Shown here one piece after another: positions 8,443 to 16,368 of a stretch of DNA of 30,854 nt. The stretch covers positions 1 to 30,854 of the forward strand of contig JBFKOW010000017.1 in NCBI GenBank assembly GCA_041628615.1, in the 5' to 3' direction. How positions within the stretch are numbered: position 1 is the first letter of the stretch; every line of letters starts with the position of its first letter. The notes beneath the pieces were generated by a model. That model had not been told where the DNA came from and did not search any database. It saw nothing but the letters and a program-made list of their open reading frames with translations. The position numbers and the translations under genes were made by a program. The stretch comes from JAMWZF01 sp041628615. GTDB lineage: Bacteria; Pseudomonadota; Alphaproteobacteria; Rhodobacterales; Rhodobacteraceae.

Positions 8443-9311
8443 CGCTTCAGCCCCATCGCCCGCGGCAGGGTCTCGGACCCGCGCAATCGGATGACGCCGT
8501 CGAAGACATGGGCGGTCGGGCCGGTCATCCAGACCCCGTCGTCGCGCCAGTCGATGAGCAGCCCGCCGCCGTCGAGTTCGACCCGCACCTTGCGTTCGGT
8601 CAGACCGCGCCGCGCCGCCGCCACCGCCGCCGCGCAGGCGCAGGACCCCGAGGCCATGGTGATCCCCGCGCCACGTTCCCAGACCCGCACGCGCAGGGTG
8701 TCGAGCGGCATCACCTGGCTCCTGATGACCCGCACCACCTCGACATTGGTACGCTCGGGGTAGAGCGGGTGATGCTCGATCCGCGGGCCCAGATCGGCGA
8801 GGTCCACCGCGTCGGCGTCGGGCACGAAGAAGGTGCAGTGCGGATTGCCCATTCCGGTCGCCACCGGGCCGCCCTCGATCGGCAATTCCAGCGTGTCCAT
8901 CTCGTGCGCCAGCGGAATCCCCGCCCAGTCGAGCACCGGCGGCCCCATGTTGACCCGGGTCATGCCGTGCTCTGCCGCCTCGGCCTGCAGCAGCCCGTGA
9001 TCTGTGCGGATCGACAGGGCGGACTTGCCGGTCCGGTCCATCTCGTGCCGCGCGATGCAGCGGGTGGCGTTGCCGCAGGCGGCCGAGACCGACCCGTCGG
9101 AATTCCAGAAGGTGAGCCGCAGGTCGGCGTCGGGCGCGTCGTCGATCGCGGCGAGCTGGTCGAAGCCGACGCCGCGGTGACGGTTGCCCAATTCGCGCGC
9201 CAGCGCCGCCGTGATCTCGACCGCGACCTGCCGCCGGTCGATCACCACGAAGTCGTTGCCGAGGCCGTGCATCTTCATGAACGGCAGGCCGTCTGTCGGT
9301 GTCGTGCCCAT
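8439..9311 (-). CDS. dapF: Diaminopimelate epimerase
   Basis: Interconverts LL- and meso-diaminopimelate for lysine and peptidoglycan synthesis; cytoplasmic, cofactor-free. The chosen ATG at 9311 gives 290 aa, starting MGTTPTDGLPFMKMHGLGND; ATG 9356 would add 15 residues and ATG 9278 (at MKMHGLG) would be the shortest. The substrate motif 'GLGNDFVVID' is at about 16-25. The first catalytic cysteine is Cys79 in 'SAACGNATRC'. The second is Cys226 in 'ASGSCACAAAV', where the family usually reads ACGSGACA, so the neighbouring residues differ but the catalytic Cys is kept. 'GNPHCTFFV' and 'ERTNVEVV' are further signature stretches. First gene of a compact operon with mtaB. Confidence 0.94.
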   Translation of the reverse strand: MGTTPTDGLPFMKMHGLGNDFVVIDRRQVAVEITAALARELGNRHRGVGFDQLAAIDDAPDADLRLTFWNSDGSVSAACGNATRCIARHEMDRTGKSALSIRTDHGLLQAEAAEHGMTRVNMGPPVLDWAGIPLAHEMDTLELPIEGGPVATGMGNPHCTFFVPDADAVDLADLGPRIEHHPLYPERTNVEVVRVIRSQVMPLDTLRVRVWERGAGITMASGSCACAAAVAAARRGLTERKVRVELDGGGLLIDWRDDGVWMTGPTAHVFDGVIRLRGSETLPRAMGLKR

Positions 9312-9359
9312 GCCGGCGCCTATATGCGGATCGTCGGCGGGAATCCAGCGCGACAAGGG

Positions 9360-9388
9360 TTGACCCGCCCGAAGCCGCTGGCTAAGTG
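9360..9388 (+). promoter_or_regulatory. Candidate promoter of tRNA-Lys
   Basis: TTGACC (9360-9365), 17-base spacer, TAAGTG (9383-9388), placing the start about 5 to 7 bases before the mature tRNA at 9399. The same TTGACC -35 element precedes tRNA-Arg at 28670. It lies just outside the divergent dapF start. Confidence 0.6.
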
Positions 9389-9398
9389 GGCGCCTCGT

Positions 9399-9474
9399 GG
9401 GCCGTTAGCTCAGTTGGTAGAGCAACTGACTTTTAATCAGTGGGTCGCAGGTTCGAATCCTGCACGGCTCACCA
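9399..9474 (+). tRNA. tRNA-Lys (anticodon TTT)
   Basis: A 76-base cloverleaf with encoded CCA (9472-9474). The acceptor stem GGGCCGT pairs with ACGGCTC (one G-U). The D-arm contains AGCTCAGTTGGTAGAGC, the anticodon loop CTTTTAA has anticodon TTT at 9432-9434, and the T-arm contains GGTTCGAATCC. An open frame antisense to it is a tRNA artefact. Confidence 0.97.
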
Positions 9475-9520
9475 CTGAAATCCCTGATCTTTCCGCCGCA
9501 TCTGTCCGCCACGGGCCGCG

Positions 9521-11359
9521 TCAGGCGACGAGCCCCTCGCTGCCCAGGACCGGGTCGTGTTCGGCGACGAAATGGCCGGGCGCGATCTCGACCAGCCTGG
9601 GCTGGTACTGCTCGGCGGTCGGGTCGTCGATCAGCCGGGATTTCATGAATCGCAGCGGCGCCCGCGTGTCGAGCGGGCTGGGCAGGTCGCCTTCGAGCAT
9701 CAGCCGTTCGCGGGACTTCTCGGACTTCGGGTCCGGGTGCGGCACCGCGGCGATCAGCGCCTTCGTGTAGGGGTGCCGGGCATGGGAGTAGATCGCGTCG
9801 CGCGAGGCGAATTCGACCACCCGGCCAAGGTAGAGCACCATCACCCGGTGGCTGACCTCGCGCACCACCGACAGGTCGTGGCTGATGAAGATCATCGTCA
9901 GCCCGAGGTCCTTCTGCAGCGAGATCAGCAGGTCCACCACCTGCGCCTGCACGGACACGTCGAGGGCCGAGACCGCCTCGTCGCAGATCACCAGCTTGGG
10001 GCCGAGCACGATGGCGCGGGCGATCCCGACCCGCTGGTTCTGGCCGCCGGACAATTCGTGCGGGTAGCGGTTGATCAGGGTCGGGGACAGCTCGACCTTT
10101 TCCAGCATCTCGATGACCTTGGCCTGCCGTTCGGCGCGGGTCATGTCCGGGCGGTGCACCTGCAACGGTTCGGCGATCGACGCGCCTATGGTCATCCGCG
10201 GGTCGAGGCTGGCCAGCGGGTCCTGGAACACGATCTGCAATTCGCCGCGCAGGGCCCGCATCTTCTGCTTGTCGTGCCCCGAGATGTCGCGGCCGAGCCA
10301 GACCACCGACCCCATCGTCGGCGGGATCAGGTTCAGCACGCCGCGGGCGAGGGTGGACTTGCCGCAGCCCGATTCGCCCACCACGCCGAGGGTTTCGCCC
10401 TTGCGCAGGTCGAAGGACACGCCGTCCACCGCCCGCAACAGCCGGGTCGTGCCGAAAAGCCCGCCCGACATCCGGATCGGGAAGTGGATCTTCATGTCGT
10501 CGACCCGCAGCAGCGGCTCCTCGGTTTCCGGCCGGGCCGGGCCGATCGACGGCCGGCTGCCGCGGCTGGGGGCGTCGAATTTCGGCACGGCGTCGAGCAG
10601 GGTGCGGGTATAGCCGTGCTTGGGATCGTAGAAGATCTCTTCGGCGCTGCCCTGCTCCACCACCTCGCCGTGCCGCATCACGATGATCCGGTCGCACATC
10701 CGGGCCACCACGCCCATGTCGTGGGTAATGAGCGCGATCGAGGTCCCGGTGTCGCGCTTCAGCCGGTCCATCAGTTCGAGCACCTGCGCCTGCACCGTCA
10801 CGTCGAGCGCGGTGGTCGGCTCGTCGGCCAGCAGGAGCCGCGGACCGCAGAGCATCGCCATCGCGATCATCACCCGCTGCTGCATACCGCCGGACAACTG
10901 GTGGGGATACTGCGCCATCCGGCGGGCCGCTTCGGGAATCCGCATCCGTTCCAGCCACTCGACGCAGTGCTGCTCGGCCTTGCGGCCCCGCAGGTCCTTG
11001 TGCAGTTCCAGCACTTCCCTGAGCTGCTGGCCCACTGTCAGATGCGGGGTGAGCGAGGTGAGCGGGTCCTGGAAGATCATCGACATCTTCGCGCCGCGGA
11101 TCCGGTTCATCTCGGCATCGCGGGTGCGCAGCATGTCCTTGCCGTCGAACAGGATCTCACCCCTCGCGGCGCCGTTGCGGGCAAGCAGGCCGAGGGCGGC
11201 CAGCGCGGTCTGGCTCTTGCCCGAGCCGCTTTCGCCGACGATGCCGAGACATTCCCCCGGCCCCACGTCGAAACTGACGCCGCGCACCGCGTTCACGGTC
11301 CCGTCCGGGGTTTCGAAATCGACGTGAAGATCTTTCACCGAGAGAACGGGGTCGGTCAT
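9521..11359 (-). CDS. Fused two-domain ABC transporter ATP-binding protein (DppD-DppF / GsiA type)
   Basis: ATP-binding protein of an oligopeptide/dipeptide/glutathione-type importer, with both nucleotide-binding domains in one chain (612 aa from ATG 11359). Domain 1: Walker A GESGSGKS at 42-49, signature LSGGM at 155-159, Walker B LLLADE at about 175-180. Domain 2: Walker A GESGCGKST at 328-336, signature LSGGQ at 436-440, Walker B LVICDE at about 456-461. Each domain is followed by the oligopeptide-type C-terminal extension (for example 'HGYTRTLLDAVP' and 'HPYTKALIAAVP'), as in DppD/DppF. No binding protein or permease is encoded nearby in this window, so the ATPase is an orphan, or its partners lie elsewhere. 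It follows ugd on the same strand, 105 bases downstream, and its 3' end faces tRNA-Lys. Confidence 0.9.
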   Translation of the reverse strand: MTDPVLSVKDLHVDFETPDGTVNAVRGVSFDVGPGECLGIVGESGSGKSQTALAALGLLARNGAARGEILFDGKDMLRTRDAEMNRIRGAKMSMIFQDPLTSLTPHLTVGQQLREVLELHKDLRGRKAEQHCVEWLERMRIPEAARRMAQYPHQLSGGMQQRVMIAMAMLCGPRLLLADEPTTALDVTVQAQVLELMDRLKRDTGTSIALITHDMGVVARMCDRIIVMRHGEVVEQGSAEEIFYDPKHGYTRTLLDAVPKFDAPSRGSRPSIGPARPETEEPLLRVDDMKIHFPIRMSGGLFGTTRLLRAVDGVSFDLRKGETLGVVGESGCGKSTLARGVLNLIPPTMGSVVWLGRDISGHDKQKMRALRGELQIVFQDPLASLDPRMTIGASIAEPLQVHRPDMTRAERQAKVIEMLEKVELSPTLINRYPHELSGGQNQRVGIARAIVLGPKLVICDEAVSALDVSVQAQVVDLLISLQKDLGLTMIFISHDLSVVREVSHRVMVLYLGRVVEFASRDAIYSHARHPYTKALIAAVPHPDPKSEKSRERLMLEGDLPSPLDTRAPLRFMKSRLIDDPTAEQYQPRLVEIAPGHFVAEHDPVLGSEGLVA

Positions 11360-11464
11360 CGGATCAGCGGTCCCACCATGTTGCGTCGCCGCAGCATGAC
11401 GGCGGCCGGGTGCGCGGGCAAGCCGCGGCGGCGGCAAGGGACGTCGCGTCGCGCCTTGCCGGGC

Positions 11465-12811
11465 TCATTCGGCCGGCCGGGCGATCCGTTCGGCCAGCGT
11501 CATGGCCGGGCGGCCGATGCTGTCATAGGCGTCGAACCCGGCGCGCCGGGCGTCGCGGGCGGAATAAACGTTGCGCAGGTCGGCCATGCGCGGCGTCGCC
11601 ATGTTCCGCGCCAGCCGCTTGAGGTCGAGGGCGCGGAACTCGTTCCACTCGGTCAGGATCACCACGAGGTCCGCCTTGCGCGCCGCCTTGTAGGCGTCCT
11701 CGGCCCAGTGCACGCCGGGCAGCAGCGCTTCGCCCTCGCGGCGGCCCTGCGGGTCGGTGACCCGGACCTTGGCCCCGGCGCCGACCAGCGCCGGCACGAT
11801 GGTCAGGGCCGGCGCGTCGCGCATGTCGTCGGTGTTGGGCTTGAAGGTCACGCCCAGCACCGCGATCAGCTTGCCGTTCACCGATCCGTCGCAGAGGTCC
11901 ACGATCTTGTCGATCATCCGGCGCTTCACCTCGTCGTTCACCTTGATGACCGTCTCGGTGATCTGCATCGGCAACCCGTTGTCCTGCCCGATCCGGGCCA
12001 GCGCCCGGGTGTCCTTGGGAAAGCAGGAGCCGCCGAAGCCCGGCCCCGCATGCAGGAACTTGTTACCGATCCGCCCGTCGTAGCCGATCCCGCGGGCGAC
12101 TTCCTTCACGTCCGCGCCGACCCGTTCGCACAGCGCCGCGATCTCGTTGATGAAGGTGATCTTGGTAGCGAGGAAGGCATTCGCCGCGTACTTGATCATT
12201 TCCGCCGATTCGAGGTCGGTCGTGACGATCGGGAAATCGCGCAGGTAGAGCGGCCGGTAGATCTCGGCCATGACCTCGGCGGCGCGGTCGGACTGCACCC
12301 CGACCACCACCCGGTCGGGGCGCATGAAATCGTCGATCGCCGCGCCCTCGCGCAGGAATTCCGGGTTCGAGGCGACGTCGAAGTCGAGGTCCGGGTTGGC
12401 CTTCAGGACCGCGTGCTTGACCTTCCGGTTGGTGCCGACCGGCACCGTCGACTTGGTGACGATGACAAGGTAGCCGGTCGCGGTCCGGGCGATCTCCTCG
12501 GCGGCGGCCATCACGTAGCTGAGGTCGGCGTGGCCATCGCCCCGGCGGGTCGGGGTGCCCACGGCGATGAAAACCGCCTCGGCCCCGTCCAGCGCCTCCG
12601 CGAGGTCAAGGGTGAAGGACAGCCGACCGGCGGCGACATTGCGGGCCATCAGGTCGTCGAGGCCGGGTTCGAAGATCGGCACCTCGCCGGCCTGCAGCCG
12701 CGCGATCTTGGCCGGGTCCTTGTCGACGCACACGACGTCGTGCCCGAAGTCGGAGAAGCAGACCCCCGACACCAGCCCGACATATCCAGTTCCGATAACG
12801 GCGATCCGCAT
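11465..12811 (-). CDS. ugd: UDP-glucose 6-dehydrogenase
   Basis: Oxidises UDP-glucose to UDP-glucuronate with two NAD+; the cytoplasmic entry point to acidic polysaccharide precursors. 448 aa from ATG 12811, preceded by AAGGGGG; the frame is open upstream but that extension lies opposite the divergent mutase gene. N-terminal NAD-binding motif 'VIGTGYVGLVSG' at about 5-16. 'FEPGLDDL', 'AVGTPTRRGDGHADLSYV' and 'TKSTVPVGT' are typical. The catalytic cysteine is in 'AGPGFGGSCFPKD', and the C-terminal UDP-binding domain contains 'GVTFKPNTDDMRDAPAL'. Its product feeds the UDP-glucuronate 4-epimerase encoded at 17829-18845 in the same island. It shares an 88-base divergent promoter region with the phosphomannomutase gene. 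Confidence 0.95.
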   Translation of the reverse strand: MRIAVIGTGYVGLVSGVCFSDFGHDVVCVDKDPAKIARLQAGEVPIFEPGLDDLMARNVAAGRLSFTLDLAEALDGAEAVFIAVGTPTRRGDGHADLSYVMAAAEEIARTATGYLVIVTKSTVPVGTNRKVKHAVLKANPDLDFDVASNPEFLREGAAIDDFMRPDRVVVGVQSDRAAEVMAEIYRPLYLRDFPIVTTDLESAEMIKYAANAFLATKITFINEIAALCERVGADVKEVARGIGYDGRIGNKFLHAGPGFGGSCFPKDTRALARIGQDNGLPMQITETVIKVNDEVKRRMIDKIVDLCDGSVNGKLIAVLGVTFKPNTDDMRDAPALTIVPALVGAGAKVRVTDPQGRREGEALLPGVHWAEDAYKAARKADLVVILTEWNEFRALDLKRLARNMATPRMADLRNVYSARDARRAGFDAYDSIGRPAMTLAERIARPAE

Positions 12812-12899
12812 CCAGACGCCCCCTTGCGTGAGATCAGCACTTGATGCCCCCGTCCTCCTGCACGAGGGTTCGGGAGGCAAGCGAAAAGAGGAGCGCGCA

Positions 12900-14273
12900 G
12901 TGGCACCCAAATTCGGCACCTCGGGCCTGCGCGGCCTCGTCATCGAGCTGACGGACGAGGTCGTGCGCGCCCATACCCGTGCCTTTCTGGCGGTCTGCGA
13001 CGTGGGCACGGAGATCCGGATCGGCCGCGACCTGCGCGAGTCGTCGCCGCACATGGCCGCTGTCGTCGCGGCGGAAATCCGCGCCTCGGGCCGCGACAGC
13101 GTCGATTGCGGCGCGCTGCCGACCCCGGCGCTGGCGCTGGCCGCCGCCGGTCAGGGCGCGGTGATGGTCACCGGTTCGCACATCCCGGCGGATCGCAACG
13201 GGCTCAAGTTCTACACCCGCTCCGGCGAGATCACGAAGGCCGACGAGGCGGCGATCACCGGCGCGCTGGGCGGGCCGCCGCCGGACGGGCCCGCCGGCGC
13301 GGACCGCGCCGACCCCGGGGCCGGCCGCCGCTTCGTCGATCGCTACGTCACCGCCTTCGGCCCCGGGGCGCTGGCCGGCCGCCGGATCGGCCTGCACGCC
13401 CATTCCGCCGTGGGGCGCGACCTGCTTGCCGAGTGCCTGCGCCGGCTCGGCGCCGAGGTGCGCGAGTTCGACCGGTCCGAGGTCTTCGTGCCGGTGGATA
13501 CCGAAGCCGTCGACCCCGGGACCCGCCTGCGGCTGGCCGACTGGGCGGCGGCGGACAGCCTCGATGCCGTGGTCTCGACCGACGGCGACAGCGACCGACC
13601 GATGCTCACCGACGAGACCGGCCGGATCGTGCCGGGGGACATTCTGGGACAGATCACCGCCGACCTGCTGGGCGCGGACACGGTGGTCACGCCGATCTCC
13701 TCGAATTCCGGGGTGCAGCGGAAGGGCTTCGGCAGGGTGATCCTCACCCGCATCGGATCGCCCTTCGTCATCGCCGGGATGGAGGAGGCGGGCGGCCGGG
13801 TGATCGGCTACGAGGCCAACGGCGGCACGCTGCTCGGCTTCGAGGCGGCGGGGCCGGCGGGCCCCCTGCCGCCGCTGCCCACCCGGGACAGCTTCCTGCC
13901 GATCATCGCGGCCCTGGTCGCCGCGCGGGGCGGCCCGGTTTCGGCGCGGGTCGCGGCCGAGCCGCCGCGCTTCACCGCCACCGACCGGCTGCAGGGGATC
14001 TCGCCGGAAACGTCGGCGGCGTTCCTGTCCGGGCTTTCCGGCGCGGCGCGGGCCGGGTTCCTTGACTTCGCCGGGGCGCCCGAGGTGGCCGAGGACCGGA
14101 CCGACGGCCTGCGGCTGACACTCGCGGACGGGTCGGTGGTCCACCTGCGCCCGTCGGGGAATGCCCCCGAATTCCGGTTCTATGCCGAGGCCGACAGCAG
14201 CGAACGCGCGGCGGATCTCCTCGCCCGCGGTCTCGACGCGCTCAGGACGCGCCTGGCCGGGCCGTCCCGCTGA
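12900..14273 (+). CDS. Phosphomannomutase / phosphoglucomutase (alpha-D-phosphohexomutase family)
   Basis: Moves phosphate between C6 and C1 of mannose or glucose to make the hexose-1-phosphate precursors of nucleotide sugars. 457 aa from GTG 12900, with AAGAGGAG 6 bases before it. The frame is open further upstream but runs over the ugd promoter and start. The four family loops are present: the phosphoserine loop TGSHIPADRNG with Ser93 (variant of TASHNP), metal-binding DGDSDR at 228-233, sugar-specificity loop GYEANGG at about 303-309, and phosphate-binding RPSGNAPEFR at 417-426. The EANGG loop and TGSHIP resemble alphaproteobacterial phosphomannomutases more than GlmM. The 3' end overlaps the convergent dehydratase gene by 32 bases. 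Exact substrate (Man or Glc) cannot be told from sequence alone. Confidence 0.88.
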   Translation: MAPKFGTSGLRGLVIELTDEVVRAHTRAFLAVCDVGTEIRIGRDLRESSPHMAAVVAAEIRASGRDSVDCGALPTPALALAAAGQGAVMVTGSHIPADRNGLKFYTRSGEITKADEAAITGALGGPPPDGPAGADRADPGAGRRFVDRYVTAFGPGALAGRRIGLHAHSAVGRDLLAECLRRLGAEVREFDRSEVFVPVDTEAVDPGTRLRLADWAAADSLDAVVSTDGDSDRPMLTDETGRIVPGDILGQITADLLGADTVVTPISSNSGVQRKGFGRVILTRIGSPFVIAGMEEAGGRVIGYEANGGTLLGFEAAGPAGPLPPLPTRDSFLPIIAALVAARGGPVSARVAAEPPRFTATDRLQGISPETSAAFLSGLSGAARAGFLDFAGAPEVAEDRTDGLRLTLADGSVVHLRPSGNAPEFRFYAEADSSERAADLLARGLDALRTRLAGPSR

Positions 14274-16152
14274 TCCCGTCGCCGATCTTTCGCACCGGCG
14301 CGGCATCGTAATCCGCGACCCAGCGGCGCACCGCGGCGCGGGCCGCGGCTTCGTCGCTGTCGTCGATGGCGCGGGACAGCGCCTTGAGCGCGGCCGCGAT
14401 CTCGATCTCGCTGAGCCCGATCTCCTCGGTGCGGCGGATCTTGGGGTGCGGCGTCGGCATCAGCGGCCCGCCGCCGGCGGACAGTTCCTCGTGCAGCTTC
14501 TCGCCCGGACGCAGCCCGGTGATGACGATCTCGATATCGCCGTCGGGATTGGACTCGTCGCAGACGGTGTAGCCCGCCGCTTCGATCATCTGCCGGGCCA
14601 GTTGCCGGATCGGCACCGGCGTGCCCATGTCGAGCACGAAGACCTCGCCGCCCTGGGTGAAGTTGCCGGCCATCAGGACCAGCCGCGCCGCCTCGGAGAT
14701 GGTCATGAAGTAGCGGGTCACCTGCGCGTGGGTGAGGGTGACAGGCCCGCCCCGCGTGATCTGCTCCTCGAACAGGGGCACCACGGATCCCGACGAGCCC
14801 AGCACGTTGCCGAAGCGGACGATGCCGAAGCGGGTGGTGGTCGACCGGGTGGCGAGGTCCTGCACCAGCAGTTCGGCCAGCCGCTTGGACGCGCCCATCA
14901 TGTTCGACGGCCGCACCGCCTTGTCGGTGGAGATCAGGATGAAGTGGCTGGCCCCGGCGTCGCGGGCCGCATCGGCAACGATCTTGGTGCCGAGGACGTT
15001 GTTGCGCAGGCCGGCGAGCTGGTTGCGTTCGACGATCGGCACATGCTTGTAGGCCGCGGCGTGCATCACGATCTCGACCTCGTGGGCGAGCAGCGTCCGG
15101 CGCACCGCGACATCGTCGGTGACCGAGCCCAGGACCGGAACGATCTCGGTATCGCTGGCGTCGTCGGGCAGGTCGCTGAGTTCGCGCTCGAGCTGGTAGA
15201 GCGCCAGTTCGCTGATCTCGTAGAGAACCAGCCGCCGGGGACGGCAGGCCAGAAGCTGGCGGGTCAGTTCCGCGCCGATCGACCCGCCCGCGCCGGTGAT
15301 CATCACCGACCGTCCGGCATAGACCGCGGACCTGTTGGCGTCCCAGTCAAGCCCGTCGCGCCCAAGGTAGTCGGAGGGGTCGACCGGCTGGATCCGGTCG
15401 ATCAGCGGCCCCTCCCCGATCAGCGCGGCGAAGGACGGCAGGGTCGAGACCTCGCAGCCCACCTCCTCGAGCCGCCGCGCGATCCGGGCCTGCTTGGGCC
15501 GGCTGAGCGACGGCATCGCCAGCACCACCCGGTCGATCCGGCGTTCGCGGATCAGGTCCTCGATCCGGACCGGGGAATAGACCGACAGCCCGGCGACCAT
15601 CACCTTGCGCAGGGTCGGGTTGTCGTCGACGAAGGCGATCGGCTCGACCTCGGGATCGGTGCGGAGCGCGGTGGCCAGTTGCACCCCGGTCTGCCCGGCC
15701 CCGTAGATCAGCACCCGGTGCTGCGGCTGGCCCTGGCGGTAGATCGCGATCACCGCGTGGCGCATCACCAGCCGGCATCCGACCGTGGCGATCAGGTGCA
15801 GCATGGTGAACATCGGCAGCGTGCCGGGCGCTAGCGGGGTATCGAGCAGCATCGGCGCGGCAAGCGCCGCGAAGATCCCCACGAGCCCGGCATAGGCGGT
15901 GCTCAGCAGGATCGCCTGCTGCTCGTAGGACTTAAGCCGGATGCGGGGCAGGTCGAGCACGTGGGACGTCAGCCCTCCCACCAGCGCGAGCAGTCCGACA
16001 AAGCTCCACGGGATGGCCCCGAGCGGCGCGCTGCCGGCGGACAGCACCAGCATCGCGACGACGAAGGTCAGGGGGATCAGCAGCACGTCGAGAGCGAGAA
16101 GGATGGCGTGTTTCTGCCCCGTCTCCAAGCCGGTCACGAACCTGAAAAGCAT
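14242..16152 (-). CDS. Membrane-anchored NDP-sugar 4,6-dehydratase/epimerase (CapD/WbpM/FlaA1 family)
   Basis: Polysaccharide biosynthesis protein that probably acts on UDP-GlcNAc-type substrates (4,6-dehydration, as WbpM/PglF) for O-antigen or capsule sugars. 636 aa from ATG 16152, which has GGAG at the right distance; GTG 16182 is less well placed. About four N-terminal membrane helices (15-39, about 47-67, 80-103, 108-125) are followed by a CoA-binding-like Rossmann domain with GAGQTG at 151-156. The catalytic long-chain SDR domain follows: GAGGSIG at 287-293, AAYKHVP at 366-372, and STDKAVRPSNMMGASK at 408-423. In the last, Met419-x3-Lys423 replaces the usual Tyr-x3-Lys, a hallmark of this dehydratase family. 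A candidate promoter lies at 16218-16246. It converges on and overlaps the mutase gene. Confidence 0.9.
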   Translation of the reverse strand: MLFRFVTGLETGQKHAILLALDVLLIPLTFVVAMLVLSAGSAPLGAIPWSFVGLLALVGGLTSHVLDLPRIRLKSYEQQAILLSTAYAGLVGIFAALAAPMLLDTPLAPGTLPMFTMLHLIATVGCRLVMRHAVIAIYRQGQPQHRVLIYGAGQTGVQLATALRTDPEVEPIAFVDDNPTLRKVMVAGLSVYSPVRIEDLIRERRIDRVVLAMPSLSRPKQARIARRLEEVGCEVSTLPSFAALIGEGPLIDRIQPVDPSDYLGRDGLDWDANRSAVYAGRSVMITGAGGSIGAELTRQLLACRPRRLVLYEISELALYQLERELSDLPDDASDTEIVPVLGSVTDDVAVRRTLLAHEVEIVMHAAAYKHVPIVERNQLAGLRNNVLGTKIVADAARDAGASHFILISTDKAVRPSNMMGASKRLAELLVQDLATRSTTTRFGIVRFGNVLGSSGSVVPLFEEQITRGGPVTLTHAQVTRYFMTISEAARLVLMAGNFTQGGEVFVLDMGTPVPIRQLARQMIEAAGYTVCDESNPDGDIEIVITGLRPGEKLHEELSAGGGPLMPTPHPKIRRTEEIGLSEIEIAAALKALSRAIDDSDEAAARAAVRRWVADYDAAPVRKIGDGISGTARPGAS

Positions 16153-16217
16153 GCCACTCCGTCCTGTCACTCGATCCGTCACCCTTGTGGCGGGTGATCG
16201 GCCTCGTCCCGGACTAG

Positions 16218-16246
16218 TGCATAGACTGTTTTCTTGTGCAGACCAA
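16218..16246 (-). promoter_or_regulatory. Candidate promoter for the CapD-like gene
   Basis: Read on the minus strand: TTGGTC (16246-16241), a 17-base spacer, TATGCA (16223-16218). This gives a leader of roughly 60 bases to ATG 16152. It lies in the 216-base gap (16153-16368) that otherwise shows no gene. Confidence 0.5.
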
Positions 16247-16368
16247 CGCGAAAGGGATTGCGGGTCCCGGATCGGCGGTTGCCCACCGGTACCCCGAAGG
16301 TTGTGCCCGGACGCCCGTATCGCGCGCGCGGTCGGGGTTCGGCAGGTTCGGAGCCGGTCCTTGCCGGA

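Noticed and set aside
9405..9480. Frame ending ...EPCRIRTCDPLIKSQLLYQLS
   Set aside because: Antisense of tRNA-Lys, another well-known spurious protein pattern.
9557..12844. Very long plus-strand open frame (about 1095 codons) across the ABC ATPase and ugd
   Set aside because: It is antisense to two well-recognised genes, has a His/Gly/Arg/Val-rich composition typical of the reverse complement of GC-rich coding DNA, and shows no domain.
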